Assembly: GCF_039871875.1 (NCBI RefSeq)
Contig: NZ_JBDPMD010000016.1
Span: 62,001-126,000 of the forward strand
Direction: 5' to 3'
DNA: 64,000 nucleotides
Source: Sphaerisporangium sp039871875
GTDB taxonomy: Bacteria; Actinomycetota; Actinomycetes; Streptosporangiales; Streptosporangiaceae
This document shows positions 52,270 to 61,148 of the stretch, piece by piece; position 1 is the stretch's first letter; each line of letters opens with the position of its first letter. A program made the translations under genes and the position numbers. The notes beneath the pieces were generated by a model. That model saw only the letters and a list, made by a program, of their open reading frames with translations. It had not been told where the DNA came from and ran no database searches.

Positions 52270-52995
52270 TCACGCCTTGGTAGTCGAGCGCTTTCTGAGC
52301 GCTAACGCCAATGTCTGGATCAAGGTGATGGTGCGTTTCCACCAGGGGAGCGTGATCGCTGCGACGTGCTTCTCTACTGCGGCGATGAACTTCTCCTCCG
52401 CTGCCCTGAGGTCCGTCAGGTCGACGCGATCAGGGCCGATGTTCATGCCCTCGTCATTCTCAAGCCCGGGGGCCTTCCATGCCTTGTGCATCGCGCCGCC
52501 AGCGATTCTGCGCACCGCAGTTACCAACTCGCTGTAGGCGGTGCCGGTCTCTGGCGATTCGGCTTGGGTCCATGCCTGGTAGTAGGAGATCCGGGACTGC
52601 ACCTTGCGGAGTTCTTCTGAGAGCCTGATGCGCTCTGCTTCCTTCTGGTCTGTCCGGCGCCGGCGGATGGCGTACGGAAACTCCCTGTAGTCGGCGTAGG
52701 CCTGGTATGCCTCCGCCAAGGTATTGCGGACCCGTGACCGCTCCTCAATGCGGGTGCTGCGACGAGCAAGGACTGAATTGATGACGGCGGTCACCGCCGC
52801 GGCGACAACCGCGCCGGAGAGCACTGCGGCGAGGAGGGCGTCACCCGAGGTAGGGGCCACTACGGTGTTGACGATTGGTGGTGGCGATGTGGAACTGGTT
52901 ACGGTCGTCGCTGTTGACCGCTGAACGGTCGGCATCCCCGTGGTGGACGCCGCCGGTGCGGTGGTGTTGGGGGGCTCGGGGGTGGGGCTGGCCAT
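52270..52995 (-). CDS. Membrane protein, candidate CBASS effector
   Basis: A 241-aa protein: a Pro/Thr/Ser-rich N-terminus (about 45 residues), one strong membrane helix (DALLAAVLSGAVVAAAVTAV, about residues 51-75), a charged helical domain likely to form a coiled coil (about 85-150) and a C-terminal amphipathic stretch (WWKRTITLIQTLALALRK). No enzyme motif. It is the last gene of the CD-NTase/E2 operon, 15 bp after the E2 gene. Membrane proteins that respond to cyclic nucleotides by disrupting the membrane are frequent CBASS effectors, so this role is the best guess; the family is not one I recognise (not clearly Cap14, Cap15 or Cap16). Confidence 0.6.
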   Translation of the reverse strand: MASPTPEPPNTTAPAASTTGMPTVQRSTATTVTSSTSPPPIVNTVVAPTSGDALLAAVLSGAVVAAAVTAVINSVLARRSTRIEERSRVRNTLAEAYQAYADYREFPYAIRRRRTDQKEAERIRLSEELRKVQSRISYYQAWTQAESPETGTAYSELVTAVRRIAGGAMHKAWKAPGLENDEGMNIGPDRVDLTDLRAAEEKFIAAVEKHVAAITLPWWKRTITLIQTLALALRKRSTTKA

Positions 52996-53010
52996 ACTTT
53001 CAGTCTTGGT

Positions 53011-53484
53011 TCAGGCTGCGTGCCACGCGAGAGGCAACTGTGGGCCGTGCGGCACCTCCTCTCCGACCCACTCCCCGGTCTGGTGCCACCAAGCCTCACG
53101 GATCAAGTGCGCGCAGATATGCCCAGCGAGGGCAACACCACCGTCATACCAACGCCAGCGCTGGGACGGCGGATCGCCTGGATACCAGATGCAGAGGCTG
53201 CCGTCATCGTAGCGGTGGGGTGAGCCGGGGCCAGGCACGTAGATGTGCGGGATGTCTCGGCTATTCACGGGGAACGCGATGGTCACCCGCCGTGAATCGA
53301 GCCCGGTCGGCGTGAGGGTCACCTGGACGGTGAATCCCCTTCGCCGCCCGGCCACCGGTCCTGCCCCGGCAGTCCTCACCACAGCGACATCGGCCCCCGC
53401 AGCATGCAAGTCGGCGATGAGCCGCAGGCGGTTCATCGGACGCTCGAACCAGGCGGGGTGTCGGTAGGAGGGAACTCGTCTCAC
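53011..53484 (-). CDS. Stand-alone E2-like protein of CBASS
   Basis: A 157-aa E2-like protein. The catalytic cysteine is C98 in YDDGSLCIWYPGDPP, after the strands RRVTIAFPVNSRDIPHIYVP; the C-terminus has the tryptophan-rich block ALAGHICAHLIREAWWHQTG followed by EWVGEEVPHG, typical of the short E2 of type II CBASS. It overlaps the CD-NTase gene by 4 bp. In this CBASS class the E2, without E1 or JAMM partner, forms a thioester with the CD-NTase C-terminus and stimulates it. It is unrelated in detail to the E2 at 47615. Confidence 0.8.
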   Translation of the reverse strand: MRRVPSYRHPAWFERPMNRLRLIADLHAAGADVAVVRTAGAGPVAGRRRGFTVQVTLTPTGLDSRRVTIAFPVNSRDIPHIYVPGPGSPHRYDDGSLCIWYPGDPPSQRWRWYDGGVALAGHICAHLIREAWWHQTGEWVGEEVPHGPQLPLAWHAA

Positions 53485-54509
53485 AACACTCGGCGCCCGC
53501 CGTATGCCCGGGTGGGAGGAATGGCAACCGCGGGAGTGGAGAGCCCTAGGGAAACTGTGGTGATCGGCGTGCGGGGCCGCAGCGCCGCGGCCATCGCCGC
53601 GAGTTGGTCGCTCGCCGGCGCCTCGACATAGTTCCGGAAGACCTTGTGCAGAGCGGACTGTACAGCGGCCTCATCGTCATCATGTGCCAAGGCGTCGGTC
53701 ATCGCGTCGGCGGCGGCGCGCAGTCGGTGAATCATAATATCGCGGCTGACGCCCTTCATCAGCTTCAGGGGCTTGGAGACACCAGCGGGGTCCGGAGTGT
53801 TGCAACCGGTACCGAGGAAGGTCGCTCCGCCGTCGAACACGGCGTGCAAGCCGGTGGCGACGCTCATACCAGGAGCGACATACTCAAGAGCCAGCGCTGA
53901 GAGGTGAAATGATGAAAGCCCAGGCAGGGTCCACTGCTTGTTCCATGCCTTCGCCAGCCGGATGACCTGGCGACGAGTGCGGCGCAGCGCCACCGTGCCA
54001 TCGTTGAGCAGCTCGACGTGCTTCTCCGGATCGGAGGCCTCCCAGCGTTGCATGTGCAGATTGGGAATCCACAGTCCACTGCCGTCGCGGCGCGTGAGCG
54101 CGAGGACCAGGTCGACGGAAGGGTCCTGATCGTTGACCGGCGCACCGAAGGTGATCTTCGGCCCGCGCTTGGAGGTCCCGCATCGGGCGTTCGGGTAAGT
54201 GTTCCGGATCTCTGGCCCAAGCAGAGCGCACAGAACAGCGGCGACACTGTTGGGCGTCTCGCCACCACCGTCTGGGCCGAGCTGGGGGTAGTAGATCCGG
54301 TTAAGGACAAGGCCGCCGTCGCCGTCAGTGACAGGGGCGTTGATGGTGTGCTGGGCCAGTGACCCAGAGGCGTATGTGCGGTGCGCTCCGCGGAAGCTCA
54401 TCGCGATCTTGCGGACGAGCGCGAGCCGTCCCCGGGCCTCGGCCAATGCGGCATCGTCGGCAGCGATGGCGCTGCCCACGGACCTGAGGTAGTCGTTGGT
54501 GTAACCCAT
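53481..54509 (-). CDS. CD-NTase (CBASS cyclic oligonucleotide synthase)
   Basis: A 342-aa nucleotidyltransferase from ATG 54509 (MGYTNDYLRSVGSAIAADD); open codons to 54578 are not needed. The active site is complete: helix-turn with GS at 49-50 (YASGSLAQHTI), D62-x-D64 (PVTDGDGGLVLN) and third aspartate D133 (DPSVDLVLALTR), followed by a helical C-terminal domain. This is the CD-NTase/SMODS layout. With an E2 downstream it belongs to type II (short) CBASS and would make a cyclic di- or trinucleotide upon infection. Its C-terminus ends GGRRVL, not a glycine, which is notable as type II CD-NTases are usually modified at the C-terminus. Confidence 0.85.
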   Translation of the reverse strand: MGYTNDYLRSVGSAIAADDAALAEARGRLALVRKIAMSFRGAHRTYASGSLAQHTINAPVTDGDGGLVLNRIYYPQLGPDGGGETPNSVAAVLCALLGPEIRNTYPNARCGTSKRGPKITFGAPVNDQDPSVDLVLALTRRDGSGLWIPNLHMQRWEASDPEKHVELLNDGTVALRRTRRQVIRLAKAWNKQWTLPGLSSFHLSALALEYVAPGMSVATGLHAVFDGGATFLGTGCNTPDPAGVSKPLKLMKGVSRDIMIHRLRAAADAMTDALAHDDDEAAVQSALHKVFRNYVEAPASDQLAAMAAALRPRTPITTVSLGLSTPAVAIPPTRAYGGRRVL

Positions 54510-54590
54510 GTGAGGTTGCCTTTCGAGGTGTCGGAGGGGCTTGTTCGCCCCTTCACACCTACTGACGCCGAACCTCATCCGTCCGTCCGG

Positions 54591-55619
54591 CTACTCCGCG
54601 CACTCCTTGCACATCCGCGCCGTGGGACTAGCGAACCGGTTCGGGTGCAGGGTGAGAAAGCACCGCTCGCACTGGCGGTCGGCTGCGTGAGTGCAGGCGC
54701 AGTGCCCGGCCGGGCAGCGCGAGTTACGGCACTTCGGACAGTTTTCTGTCGGGAGAAACTGTTCCTCGCAGACCTCGCAGAACTCCTGCCGAGACACAAA
54801 GCCGCCGGGGCCGGTGCGCGGTGGTGCGAAGGGCTTCCAGCCTGGCCGGTCCAGGACGGCAACTGTGATCAGATAATCACCCGACCATGCGGCGTCCCCA
54901 TAGAGCCGAATGCTGGTCGACCCAGATCTGTATTGCACGTAGGTGTCGTCGACCTGCACGTTGGCGTGGCGGTGCAGGGCCGCCCGGACCAACGGCGTGT
55001 GAGCCTGACTCCAGCCCCGAGCCGGGGGATAGACCTCGCCGTGGGCGGCGGCGAAGGACACGATCCCTGCGCTGTCCAATACGGCGACAACGCCGTCAGT
55101 ACCCAACTGCTGGGCGATCCGGACAGAGCAGGCGGCCCGGGATGCCTGCGTCCGCTCGAACAACGAGCAGACGTCGCTAGCAGAGGGTGATCGGCTGCCA
55201 GGACGGGGCTGAAGCATCTCGTCCGAGATAAGTACCAGCGAGGCGAACACGTCGCATGCGGCATCCTCAAACGTCTCACGGTCCGCTGGCTGCCGACGAA
55301 CCGCGAGAGCCAGCCGGGCGTCCGTCTTCTGCAGGTGGTGCCCGAGTTCATGGAGGGCGGTGAACTGCCGGCGCCGGAGGCTCAGCGACTCGGTCACTGT
55401 CAGAGTCGGTGGGGTGGTGTCGTGCACGTACCCGCCCGCAACAGAGCATCGCGTCCCGATCATCTCGTCAGGGACCCTACGCACCTGCACATCAGGCCAA
55501 GTGCCGAGTTCGATGAGGGCGTCAGCACGCAGCCGACCGGCTGCACCCGGCCACCTTTTTTCGAGCAGTTGCAGCATGCCACGCGCCTGGGCCACGGCCT
55601 CGACGCGGAGAACGTTCAT
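54591..55619 (-). CDS. ImmA/IrrE metallopeptidase with zinc-finger tail (CapP-like)
   Basis: A 342-aa protein starting at ATG 55619 (MNVLRVEAVAQARG), which overlaps the upstream stop. The protease motif is FTALHELGHHLQKTD (HELGH) with a later FEDAACDVFASLVL that supplies the third ligand region. After a middle domain the last 75 residues contain ten or more cysteines (CEVCEEQFLP, CPKCRNSRC, CACTHAADRQCERC, MCKECAE), i.e. two or three zinc fingers. In some CBASS operons a metallopeptidase of this family, CapP, cleaves a repressor (CapH) when it senses ssDNA. The place directly before the CD-NTase fits; the zinc-finger tail is an addition. Confidence 0.75.
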   Translation of the reverse strand: MNVLRVEAVAQARGMLQLLEKRWPGAAGRLRADALIELGTWPDVQVRRVPDEMIGTRCSVAGGYVHDTTPPTLTVTESLSLRRRQFTALHELGHHLQKTDARLALAVRRQPADRETFEDAACDVFASLVLISDEMLQPRPGSRSPSASDVCSLFERTQASRAACSVRIAQQLGTDGVVAVLDSAGIVSFAAAHGEVYPPARGWSQAHTPLVRAALHRHANVQVDDTYVQYRSGSTSIRLYGDAAWSGDYLITVAVLDRPGWKPFAPPRTGPGGFVSRQEFCEVCEEQFLPTENCPKCRNSRCPAGHCACTHAADRQCERCFLTLHPNRFASPTARMCKECAE

Positions 55620-56563
55620 TCTGCGGCGTCCGGATCGAGCTGATGCGCTTCCGCCCATCGGCGGATCCGATCGGGCCAAGAAGGTGCCTGATCACCGGTC
55701 TGCCGGGCTGCCATCGCACTGACCTCATAGGCCAAGGCGAGTCGGGCCTCACTGTCGGTGAGCTCGTCGCGGCGCTTGCGCTGCCGGACCAGACCTCGCC
55801 ACCTGGGCTGGTTGAACTCCGTGACGAGACCGAGCGGAGGCGGAGTGGCTGTCGGCGCGGCACCGAATACCTCACGCATGATGACGGCCTCTTGAGGCGT
55901 TGGTGCCCGCTTGCCGTCGATCAGGTCGAGAACGACTGGGAGTGGGGCACCGAGCCGTGTGGCTGCCTCATCAAGCGTCTCTGGTGCTAGGGCGTCGATG
56001 TTGATCCCGCCTGCGGTCTCTGCCTCGGTCGTCTCGACCTCCGTCGCGGTCACCTCGGTCATCGCCGCCAGGTCGTCTTCCAACGCTGCCCTGGCCTCGG
56101 ACACATCCGGATCCGCCGACAGTGGACTGGCGGCCTCAGATACCTTCTGAGGGCGCGCCACCCGGTCAGCGACCTGCCGTGCGGCGGTCCCCACGTCATC
56201 GACGGGTCTGTCCAGCAGACTGATCGGTAGCTCCCGGCACAGCCCAGGCCACACGGTTACCGGACTGTTGAGGGAGGTGACCTCGCCCTCGATCAGCATG
56301 GAGCCAGGATTCTCCGTGATGGGCTCGACCGTCACTGGGACGGCGGTCACTGAGTCGGCGTCGACCGCAAGGAGCAGCACCAGCAGACCGATGTCGTCAC
56401 GAAGAGCACGCCAGATCTGCCCAGGCGCTGGCGCCCAGGTCGAACGGGGTCCGAATCGGCGCTCAAGCGCGGATTCGGTTAACTGGGGAGCAGCTACCTG
56501 CTGTGCCAGAGCAACCAGGTGCTTTGGCACCCAGACGGTTTCACTGGATGTCACGACGGCCAC
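55616..56563 (-). CDS. Unknown protein of the CBASS regulatory module
   Basis: A 315-aa protein; GTG at 56563 or, better spaced behind GGAAGG, GTG at 56554. The N-terminal 100 residues are of mixed type, the middle (about 150-200) is Glu/Ala/Thr-rich and probably unstructured, and LDEAATRLGAPLPVVLDLID with APTPQEAVIMREVFG (about 205-245) looks like an XRE-type helix-turn-helix remnant. It overlaps the metallopeptidase by 4 bp, so it is a candidate substrate or partner (CapH-like role, inference). No family recognised with certainty. Confidence 0.55.
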   Translation of the reverse strand: MAVVTSSETVWVPKHLVALAQQVAAPQLTESALERRFGPRSTWAPAPGQIWRALRDDIGLLVLLLAVDADSVTAVPVTVEPITENPGSMLIEGEVTSLNSPVTVWPGLCRELPISLLDRPVDDVGTAARQVADRVARPQKVSEAASPLSADPDVSEARAALEDDLAAMTEVTATEVETTEAETAGGINIDALAPETLDEAATRLGAPLPVVLDLIDGKRAPTPQEAVIMREVFGAAPTATPPPLGLVTEFNQPRWRGLVRQRKRRDELTDSEARLALAYEVSAMAARQTGDQAPSWPDRIRRWAEAHQLDPDAAE

Positions 56564-56633
56564 CCTTCCATCAAGGAGCTTGACGGCCTACACCATGGCT
56601 GACGCCGAAACAGACAAATCCGTCCGGCCTTGC

Positions 56634-57599
56634 TTACGGAGCGATCAAACACAGCCGCAGCACCTCCAGGATCACGTTCTCGCCCAGGTCATCATCGGGC
56701 ACCAACTCGCCCAGTACGGCTTTGAGCTTTCGGGTCGCTTCGAATGCTTGGGTCCGGCCGACGCCTAGGACCTGCATGTGATCGCTCACCGGCTTATGCA
56801 GATGCGGCAGCAGAACCCGCTGCGACGGGGACAACTGGGCGTACACCTCTCGAGCTCGCTCCCCAACCTCGACGAGCACATCTGGTCGATCCTCGAACGG
56901 CGCGACAGCCAGGTCGAATGCCAGCTGATCAAGCATTGCGTCGGCGAACTCCGCCGCGGCCGGGAAACGCTGCAAAAAGATCCAGGTGAGCTCGGCGACC
57001 TCAAGCGAACCGGCGGCCGCCGAAAAGACCGCTTCCAAAATGGCGATCAACGACTCATCACTGGCCAGCGGAGCGCGCCGCTCACCGGACCAGCGGACGG
57101 CGCGCACGCCAGGCACTGAGTACGCCGCAGCGACCAATGGCCGTAACTCCCCCGCGTAAGGGAAGTACTGCACGCCGATCAGCTGCCAGCGTCCGGCTCC
57201 GGGAGTACCCGACGGCACCTGGTCGAACTTCGGCGTCGCGGCCAACAATTCCTCGATCTTGCGCCGCACTGATCCCACCGGGGTTTTGCGTGCCTCGCTC
57301 ACAAGGAAGTTTCGGATCGACCTGCGCAGGTAGCGCTCCATCGAAGGAAGACCGGCCGTCTGTGCCAAGACGGCATCCGTCACCTGGGGCCCCTTTGCGA
57401 CGAAGAAGCTCTGCACCCATTCCCATACCGAGTCCTCTGTCCACCCCGCGCCAGGCTCCAGTACCGGAAAACGGCGTACCTCTTCACGCATAAACGTGTA
57501 GAGCAGTTTCAGCCCGAGCTGATCGAAGCGACCGAGCTGTTGCAGCTCGCGGTACGCGTCCATGACGGCTCCCGGATGCACAGGTCTGTCGGGCTTCAC
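56634..57599 (-). CDS. Sigma-factor-like regulator
   Basis: A 321-aa protein from a GTG at 57599 (ATG at 57563 is possible). The C-terminus reads YAQLSPSQRVLLPHLHKPVS followed by LGVGRTQAFEATRKLKAVLG, which looks like sigma-70 region 4 (a four-helix, DNA-binding region). The N-terminal part (LGLKLLYTFMREEVRRFP ... WEWVQSFFVAKGPQVTDAV ... YLRRSIRNFLVSEARKTP) recalls region 2 of alternative sigma factors. It is the first gene of the minus-strand CBASS-linked run. It may be the factor that turns the operon on when released, with the two following proteins controlling it (inference). Confidence 0.6.
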   Translation of the reverse strand: MKPDRPVHPGAVMDAYRELQQLGRFDQLGLKLLYTFMREEVRRFPVLEPGAGWTEDSVWEWVQSFFVAKGPQVTDAVLAQTAGLPSMERYLRRSIRNFLVSEARKTPVGSVRRKIEELLAATPKFDQVPSGTPGAGRWQLIGVQYFPYAGELRPLVAAAYSVPGVRAVRWSGERRAPLASDESLIAILEAVFSAAAGSLEVAELTWIFLQRFPAAAEFADAMLDQLAFDLAVAPFEDRPDVLVEVGERAREVYAQLSPSQRVLLPHLHKPVSDHMQVLGVGRTQAFEATRKLKAVLGELVPDDDLGENVILEVLRLCLIAP

Positions 57600-57879
57600 C
57601 TGGCCCCTCGATAACCGAGGAGCTACCAGGCACGAGCCATGTGTCTCGTCTCATCGCTCTGCGTTAACAGCTGTTACCGATTCAATCCGGTTAGGTATGC
57701 GCCACGGACCGCATCCACTGTCATCACGCGAGACGCGACGGCTTGGCCAGAACTTTGACGGCTCCGCTCAGCGAAGCGCATACGAGCAGGTCAGGTTAGC
57801 GTGGCGGGTTTGGCGTGAAGCTTGGGCGTGAAATCGGAATTGCCTATCTTCCCTGTTCAGAGGCTCGATGGGGTGCCTG

Positions 57880-58090
57880 CGGCGGTTCATGGTGTCCGCG
57901 CTTCTGCCCTTGGTGCCTCGGTCAGGACGTCTTCCAAGTCCCCCACCTGGTACAGCAGCACCTCGACGGTTTGCGACCCCGACCTCGCGGGTGATCCACC
58001 GGACGGGGCGCAGCCAGCCGGCGGCCACGACGTAGTCGAAGTCGCGGCGCCGGATCCCCCGCGCCGCCACTGATGCTGGCGGTGCTGGCG
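57880..58090 (-). pseudogene. Frameshifted gene fragment
   Basis: Two minus-strand pieces in different frames join well: RRRDFDYVVAAGWLRPVRW and ITREVG, then after a one-base shift VEVLLYQVGDLEDVLTEAP. This resembles a short domain seen in large actinobacterial proteins (helical, DNA-related), but both ends are missing. The region 57600-57880 upstream of the sigma-like gene shows no gene and probably contains the promoter of the CBASS-linked run. Confidence 0.4.
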
Positions 58091-58524
58091 CGCTGGAGAA
58101 GTTGGGCATCCGGTGGGAACAGTGGGAGCGGCCGGGGCGATGGGAGGATCTATGGCGTTGGGGGTTGAAGGCGGACGGCAGATTGGCCGATCCGTGGTGA
58201 CCTGAACCGCGCCCGCTGTGTTGGACGACGGAGCTTCTGATGTGTTCGTGTAGCAGACCACTGAGCCGCTGTCGTCGGATGACGTTGACGTCACGTCGGT
58301 AAGGGGAACGGCCTGAGTAGGCTGGCCATATTCCGGCGCGATGCGACCGGTGGACCTTGAAACGGTGCTCGTACTCAGGGATGATCTTGCGCAGGTGTGC
58401 GGCTTGATGATGAGGAGTCGGTCGAGGAGTTTGCGGCCCACGCTGTCGACCGCGCGCTCCATGATCGCGTTCATGCGGGACGCTTGAGGAGCGGTGCGTA
58501 CAATCCGGACGTGTTCGGCGCGGA

Positions 58525-58531
58525 ACACCTC
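58525..58531. repeat. IS21 target-site duplication, left copy (right copy 61295-61301)
   Basis: ACACCTC at 58525-58531 repeats at 61295-61301 directly outside the two ends of the IS21 element. Seven bases is within the 4-8 bp range of the family. Confidence 0.9.
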
Positions 58532-58704
58532 TGGCTATGACGGTGCCTGGGAGCACCACTTGAGTGCGAGAGTGGGCACCACTTAACGATCTTGAGGGTC
58601 GAGTATGTCGGTGAGTTCGAGCACCACCGGCAGCCTTGGTCGTTCGTCTGATGACTACGGACTGTGAGTAGTGGTTGGGGGTGAGGTGGGCGTGGGCGTC
58701 TGGG

Positions 58705-59520
58705 TCATCCTGCAGTGAGTGTGTTGTTGCGCTGGGCGCGTGCCTGGGTCTGGGACAGCCGGTAGGAGTGGGTGCCGGTCTCGATGATGTTGCCGCCGAA
58801 GGTGAGGCGGTCGACGATGGCGGCGCAGAGTCGGGGGTCGGTGAAGGTCTTGGTCCAGCCTCCGAAGCTCTCGTTGGATGCGATGGCGACGCTGGCCTTT
58901 TCTTCGCGTTCGGTCAGCACCTGAAAGAGGAGTTCGGCACCGCGGCGGTCGAGTTCCATGTAGCCGAGTTCGTCGATGCAGAGCAGGTCGACGCGGCCGT
59001 AGCGGGCGATGGTCTTGGTCAGCTGTTTGTCGTCGGCTGCTTCGACGAGTTCGTTAACCAGTTTCGTGGCCAGGGTGTAGCGGACACGATGGCCCTTCAT
59101 CGCGGCTTCGGTGCCCAGTGCGATCAGCAGGTGGGACTTGCCGGTCCCGCTGTCGCCGATCAGGCAGAGCGGCTGGCCCCTTTTCACCCATTCGCCGGTG
59201 GCCAAGGTGTGGATGAGCGCGGGGTCGATGTGGGGGTTGGCGTCGAAGTCGAACTCGCGCAGCGACTTGTCCCGGGGAAAGGCGGCGGCCTTGATCCGGC
59301 GTTCGGAGCGGCGGCGGGCGCGGTCATCGCATTCGGCCATCAGTAGTTCGGCCAGGAACCCGAGGTAGGACATCTGCTCGTGGGTGGCGCGCTCGGCCAT
59401 CTCCTCGAAGTGCTTGCGGATGGTGGGCAGGCGCAGCATCCGGCACGAGGCATCGACAGCGGACTGAGCTGCCTGCTCGGTGAGTCCGCGGTGACGTGGC
59501 GCCGGGGCGGGGGTGGTCAT
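58705..59520 (-). CDS. istB: IS21 helper ATPase IstB
   Basis: A 271-aa AAA+ ATPase: Walker A CLIGDSGTGKSHLLIALG (about residue 118-135), Walker B VDLLCIDELGYMELD, arginine region DRLTFGGNIIETG. IstB assembles on DNA and activates the IstA transposase. Its ATG overlaps the istA stop (ATGA). Confidence 0.95.
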   Translation of the reverse strand: MTTPAPAPRHRGLTEQAAQSAVDASCRMLRLPTIRKHFEEMAERATHEQMSYLGFLAELLMAECDDRARRRSERRIKAAAFPRDKSLREFDFDANPHIDPALIHTLATGEWVKRGQPLCLIGDSGTGKSHLLIALGTEAAMKGHRVRYTLATKLVNELVEAADDKQLTKTIARYGRVDLLCIDELGYMELDRRGAELLFQVLTEREEKASVAIASNESFGGWTKTFTDPRLCAAIVDRLTFGGNIIETGTHSYRLSQTQARAQRNNTLTAG

Positions 59521-61148
59521 TGCTGGTCTCCCTGGGCGTGAGGACGGCGGCGCAGGAGCTGGTCGTAGATGGCCACTGAGGGCAGCGGCCGGGTATCGGG
59601 CGGCAGTTGCGCCAGGCGCCGCTCGGTCAGGAAGGTCACGCTCGCGCGATCGTGGTGTTCGGGCTGGGCGGCGGGGTTCGACTCGGTGGTGGTGTCGGCT
59701 TCTGCGGCCTTGCGGGCCTCCAGTGCGACGGCATCGGCGGTTAGCGCTCCGGCTGCCAGGGCCGAGGCCAGACCGGCGACCACGTGCTCTTGGGCCAGGT
59801 GGCGCGACAGCAGTAGTACCTCGATCAGGGCGCGGGTGCCGTCGCGGTCACCGTGGGCCTTGCAGGCCGCGGCCCACCACCGGTCGTGCACCGGCGTGAA
59901 CTTGCCCGCCGCGCGGGCCTGCTCCAGCGCGGTCGCGCCGGGCAACGCGCCGGGTTTGCGGATCAGCACCTCCAGGTAGTGATCGAGCTCCAGCCGCATG
60001 CCGGCCTTGGCCAGCAGCCGCTCATGCCGAGCCACTTCCTCGCGGCCGTCATAGACGACCAGCTCCGAGGCGTGCAGCATCACCCGGACCTGACGGCCGA
60101 TCAAGTGGGCCGGTACCGAGTAGCGGTTGGTGCGCACATTGATCTGGCTGTAGCGATCCACCCGCGGCGATAACAGCAGCCCGGTCTCGAACGCCTCGTC
60201 CGGCAAGGGTTTGAGCAGGGGCTGCTCGATCGCGAAATAATCACCGATGGTGCGGGGTCGGCTGCCGATCCGCCGCGCGTCGTCGGCCGCGTCCCAGGCG
60301 TCGATCAGGGCGTTCAGCTCGGCCAGCATGGCGACCTGCGGGACGGGCACCAGGTGGTTGCGGCGGAACCAGCCGATGTCGCCCTCCACCCCGCCCTTCT
60401 CGTGCGCGCCCTGCTTACCGGGCTGGCAGTAGAACGGTTCGATGCCGTAGTGCTCGCGAAAGGCGGTCCAGCGCGGTGTCTCCACCCGAGCCCGGGAGAA
60501 GCCGAGCACCTGGGCGACCGCAGCCTTGAGGTTGTCGTAGCGGATCTTGCCGAAGGGAACCCCGCCCAGCACCCTGAAGGCGTGAACGTGCCCCTCGAAA
60601 AACGCCTCCTGGCCCCCAGAGGCGAACACGCGGTGCACGGCCTTGCCCGAATACGACAGCCGCAGCGAGAACAGCACGCACTTGACCAGCTCGCCGGCCA
60701 GCCGGATCGTCACCTCGCCGAAGTCGGCCTCCGCCTCGGCACCTGGCCTGTGCGACTGCGGCACGAATGCGTGCTGTGGACCGCGCCCCGCTTCCATCCT
60801 GATCTCTGGCCGCCGCCGGGTGAGGTAAGCGCGAACCATCTGATACGACACCTCCGCCGCGTGCTCGTCGACCAGCCTGTCGAAGATCCGTTTGGCGGTA
60901 TGCCGCTGCTTCTTCGGGGCGTCCAGATCCGCCCGGAGCATCTCGTCGATCGCCGACTTGTACGGATCGAGCCGTGTGCTGCGAGGTGGTAGCTCCTTCC
61001 TCGGGGCCGGCCAGTCGCCCGCCAGCGCTTTGGCTACTGTGCGGCGGCTGACCTGGAGCTTGCGCTCGATCGCCCGGCCCGACAAGCCCGCACGCGATTC
61101 ACGGCGGATAGCGGCATACAGCGCGACCTTGTCAGCCTGCGACGCCAC
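59517..61148 (-). CDS. istA: IS21 transposase IstA
   Basis: A 543-aa DDE transposase from a GTG at 61148 behind GGAGG. N-terminal HTH (GLSGRAIERKLQVSRRTVAK), RNase H-like core with the first acidic position in EAEADFGEVTIRL, then VRYDNLKAAV-type second aspartate (GKIRYDNLKAAVAQ) and glutamate near GAHEKGGVEGDIGW. The C-terminal beta barrel starts RYSQINVRTNRYSVPAHLIG. All catalytic blocks are intact. Confidence 0.95.
   Translation of the reverse strand: MASQADKVALYAAIRRESRAGLSGRAIERKLQVSRRTVAKALAGDWPAPRKELPPRSTRLDPYKSAIDEMLRADLDAPKKQRHTAKRIFDRLVDEHAAEVSYQMVRAYLTRRRPEIRMEAGRGPQHAFVPQSHRPGAEAEADFGEVTIRLAGELVKCVLFSLRLSYSGKAVHRVFASGGQEAFFEGHVHAFRVLGGVPFGKIRYDNLKAAVAQVLGFSRARVETPRWTAFREHYGIEPFYCQPGKQGAHEKGGVEGDIGWFRRNHLVPVPQVAMLAELNALIDAWDAADDARRIGSRPRTIGDYFAIEQPLLKPLPDEAFETGLLLSPRVDRYSQINVRTNRYSVPAHLIGRQVRVMLHASELVVYDGREEVARHERLLAKAGMRLELDHYLEVLIRKPGALPGATALEQARAAGKFTPVHDRWWAAACKAHGDRDGTRALIEVLLLSRHLAQEHVVAGLASALAAGALTADAVALEARKAAEADTTTESNPAAQPEHHDRASVTFLTERRLAQLPPDTRPLPSVAIYDQLLRRRPHAQGDQQ

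Noticed and set aside
57768..58559. 263-codon minus-strand open frame
   Set aside because: It joins pieces of two unrelated remnants (an HTH-like fragment and an integrase-type transposase) in a chance frame; the real pieces are annotated separately.
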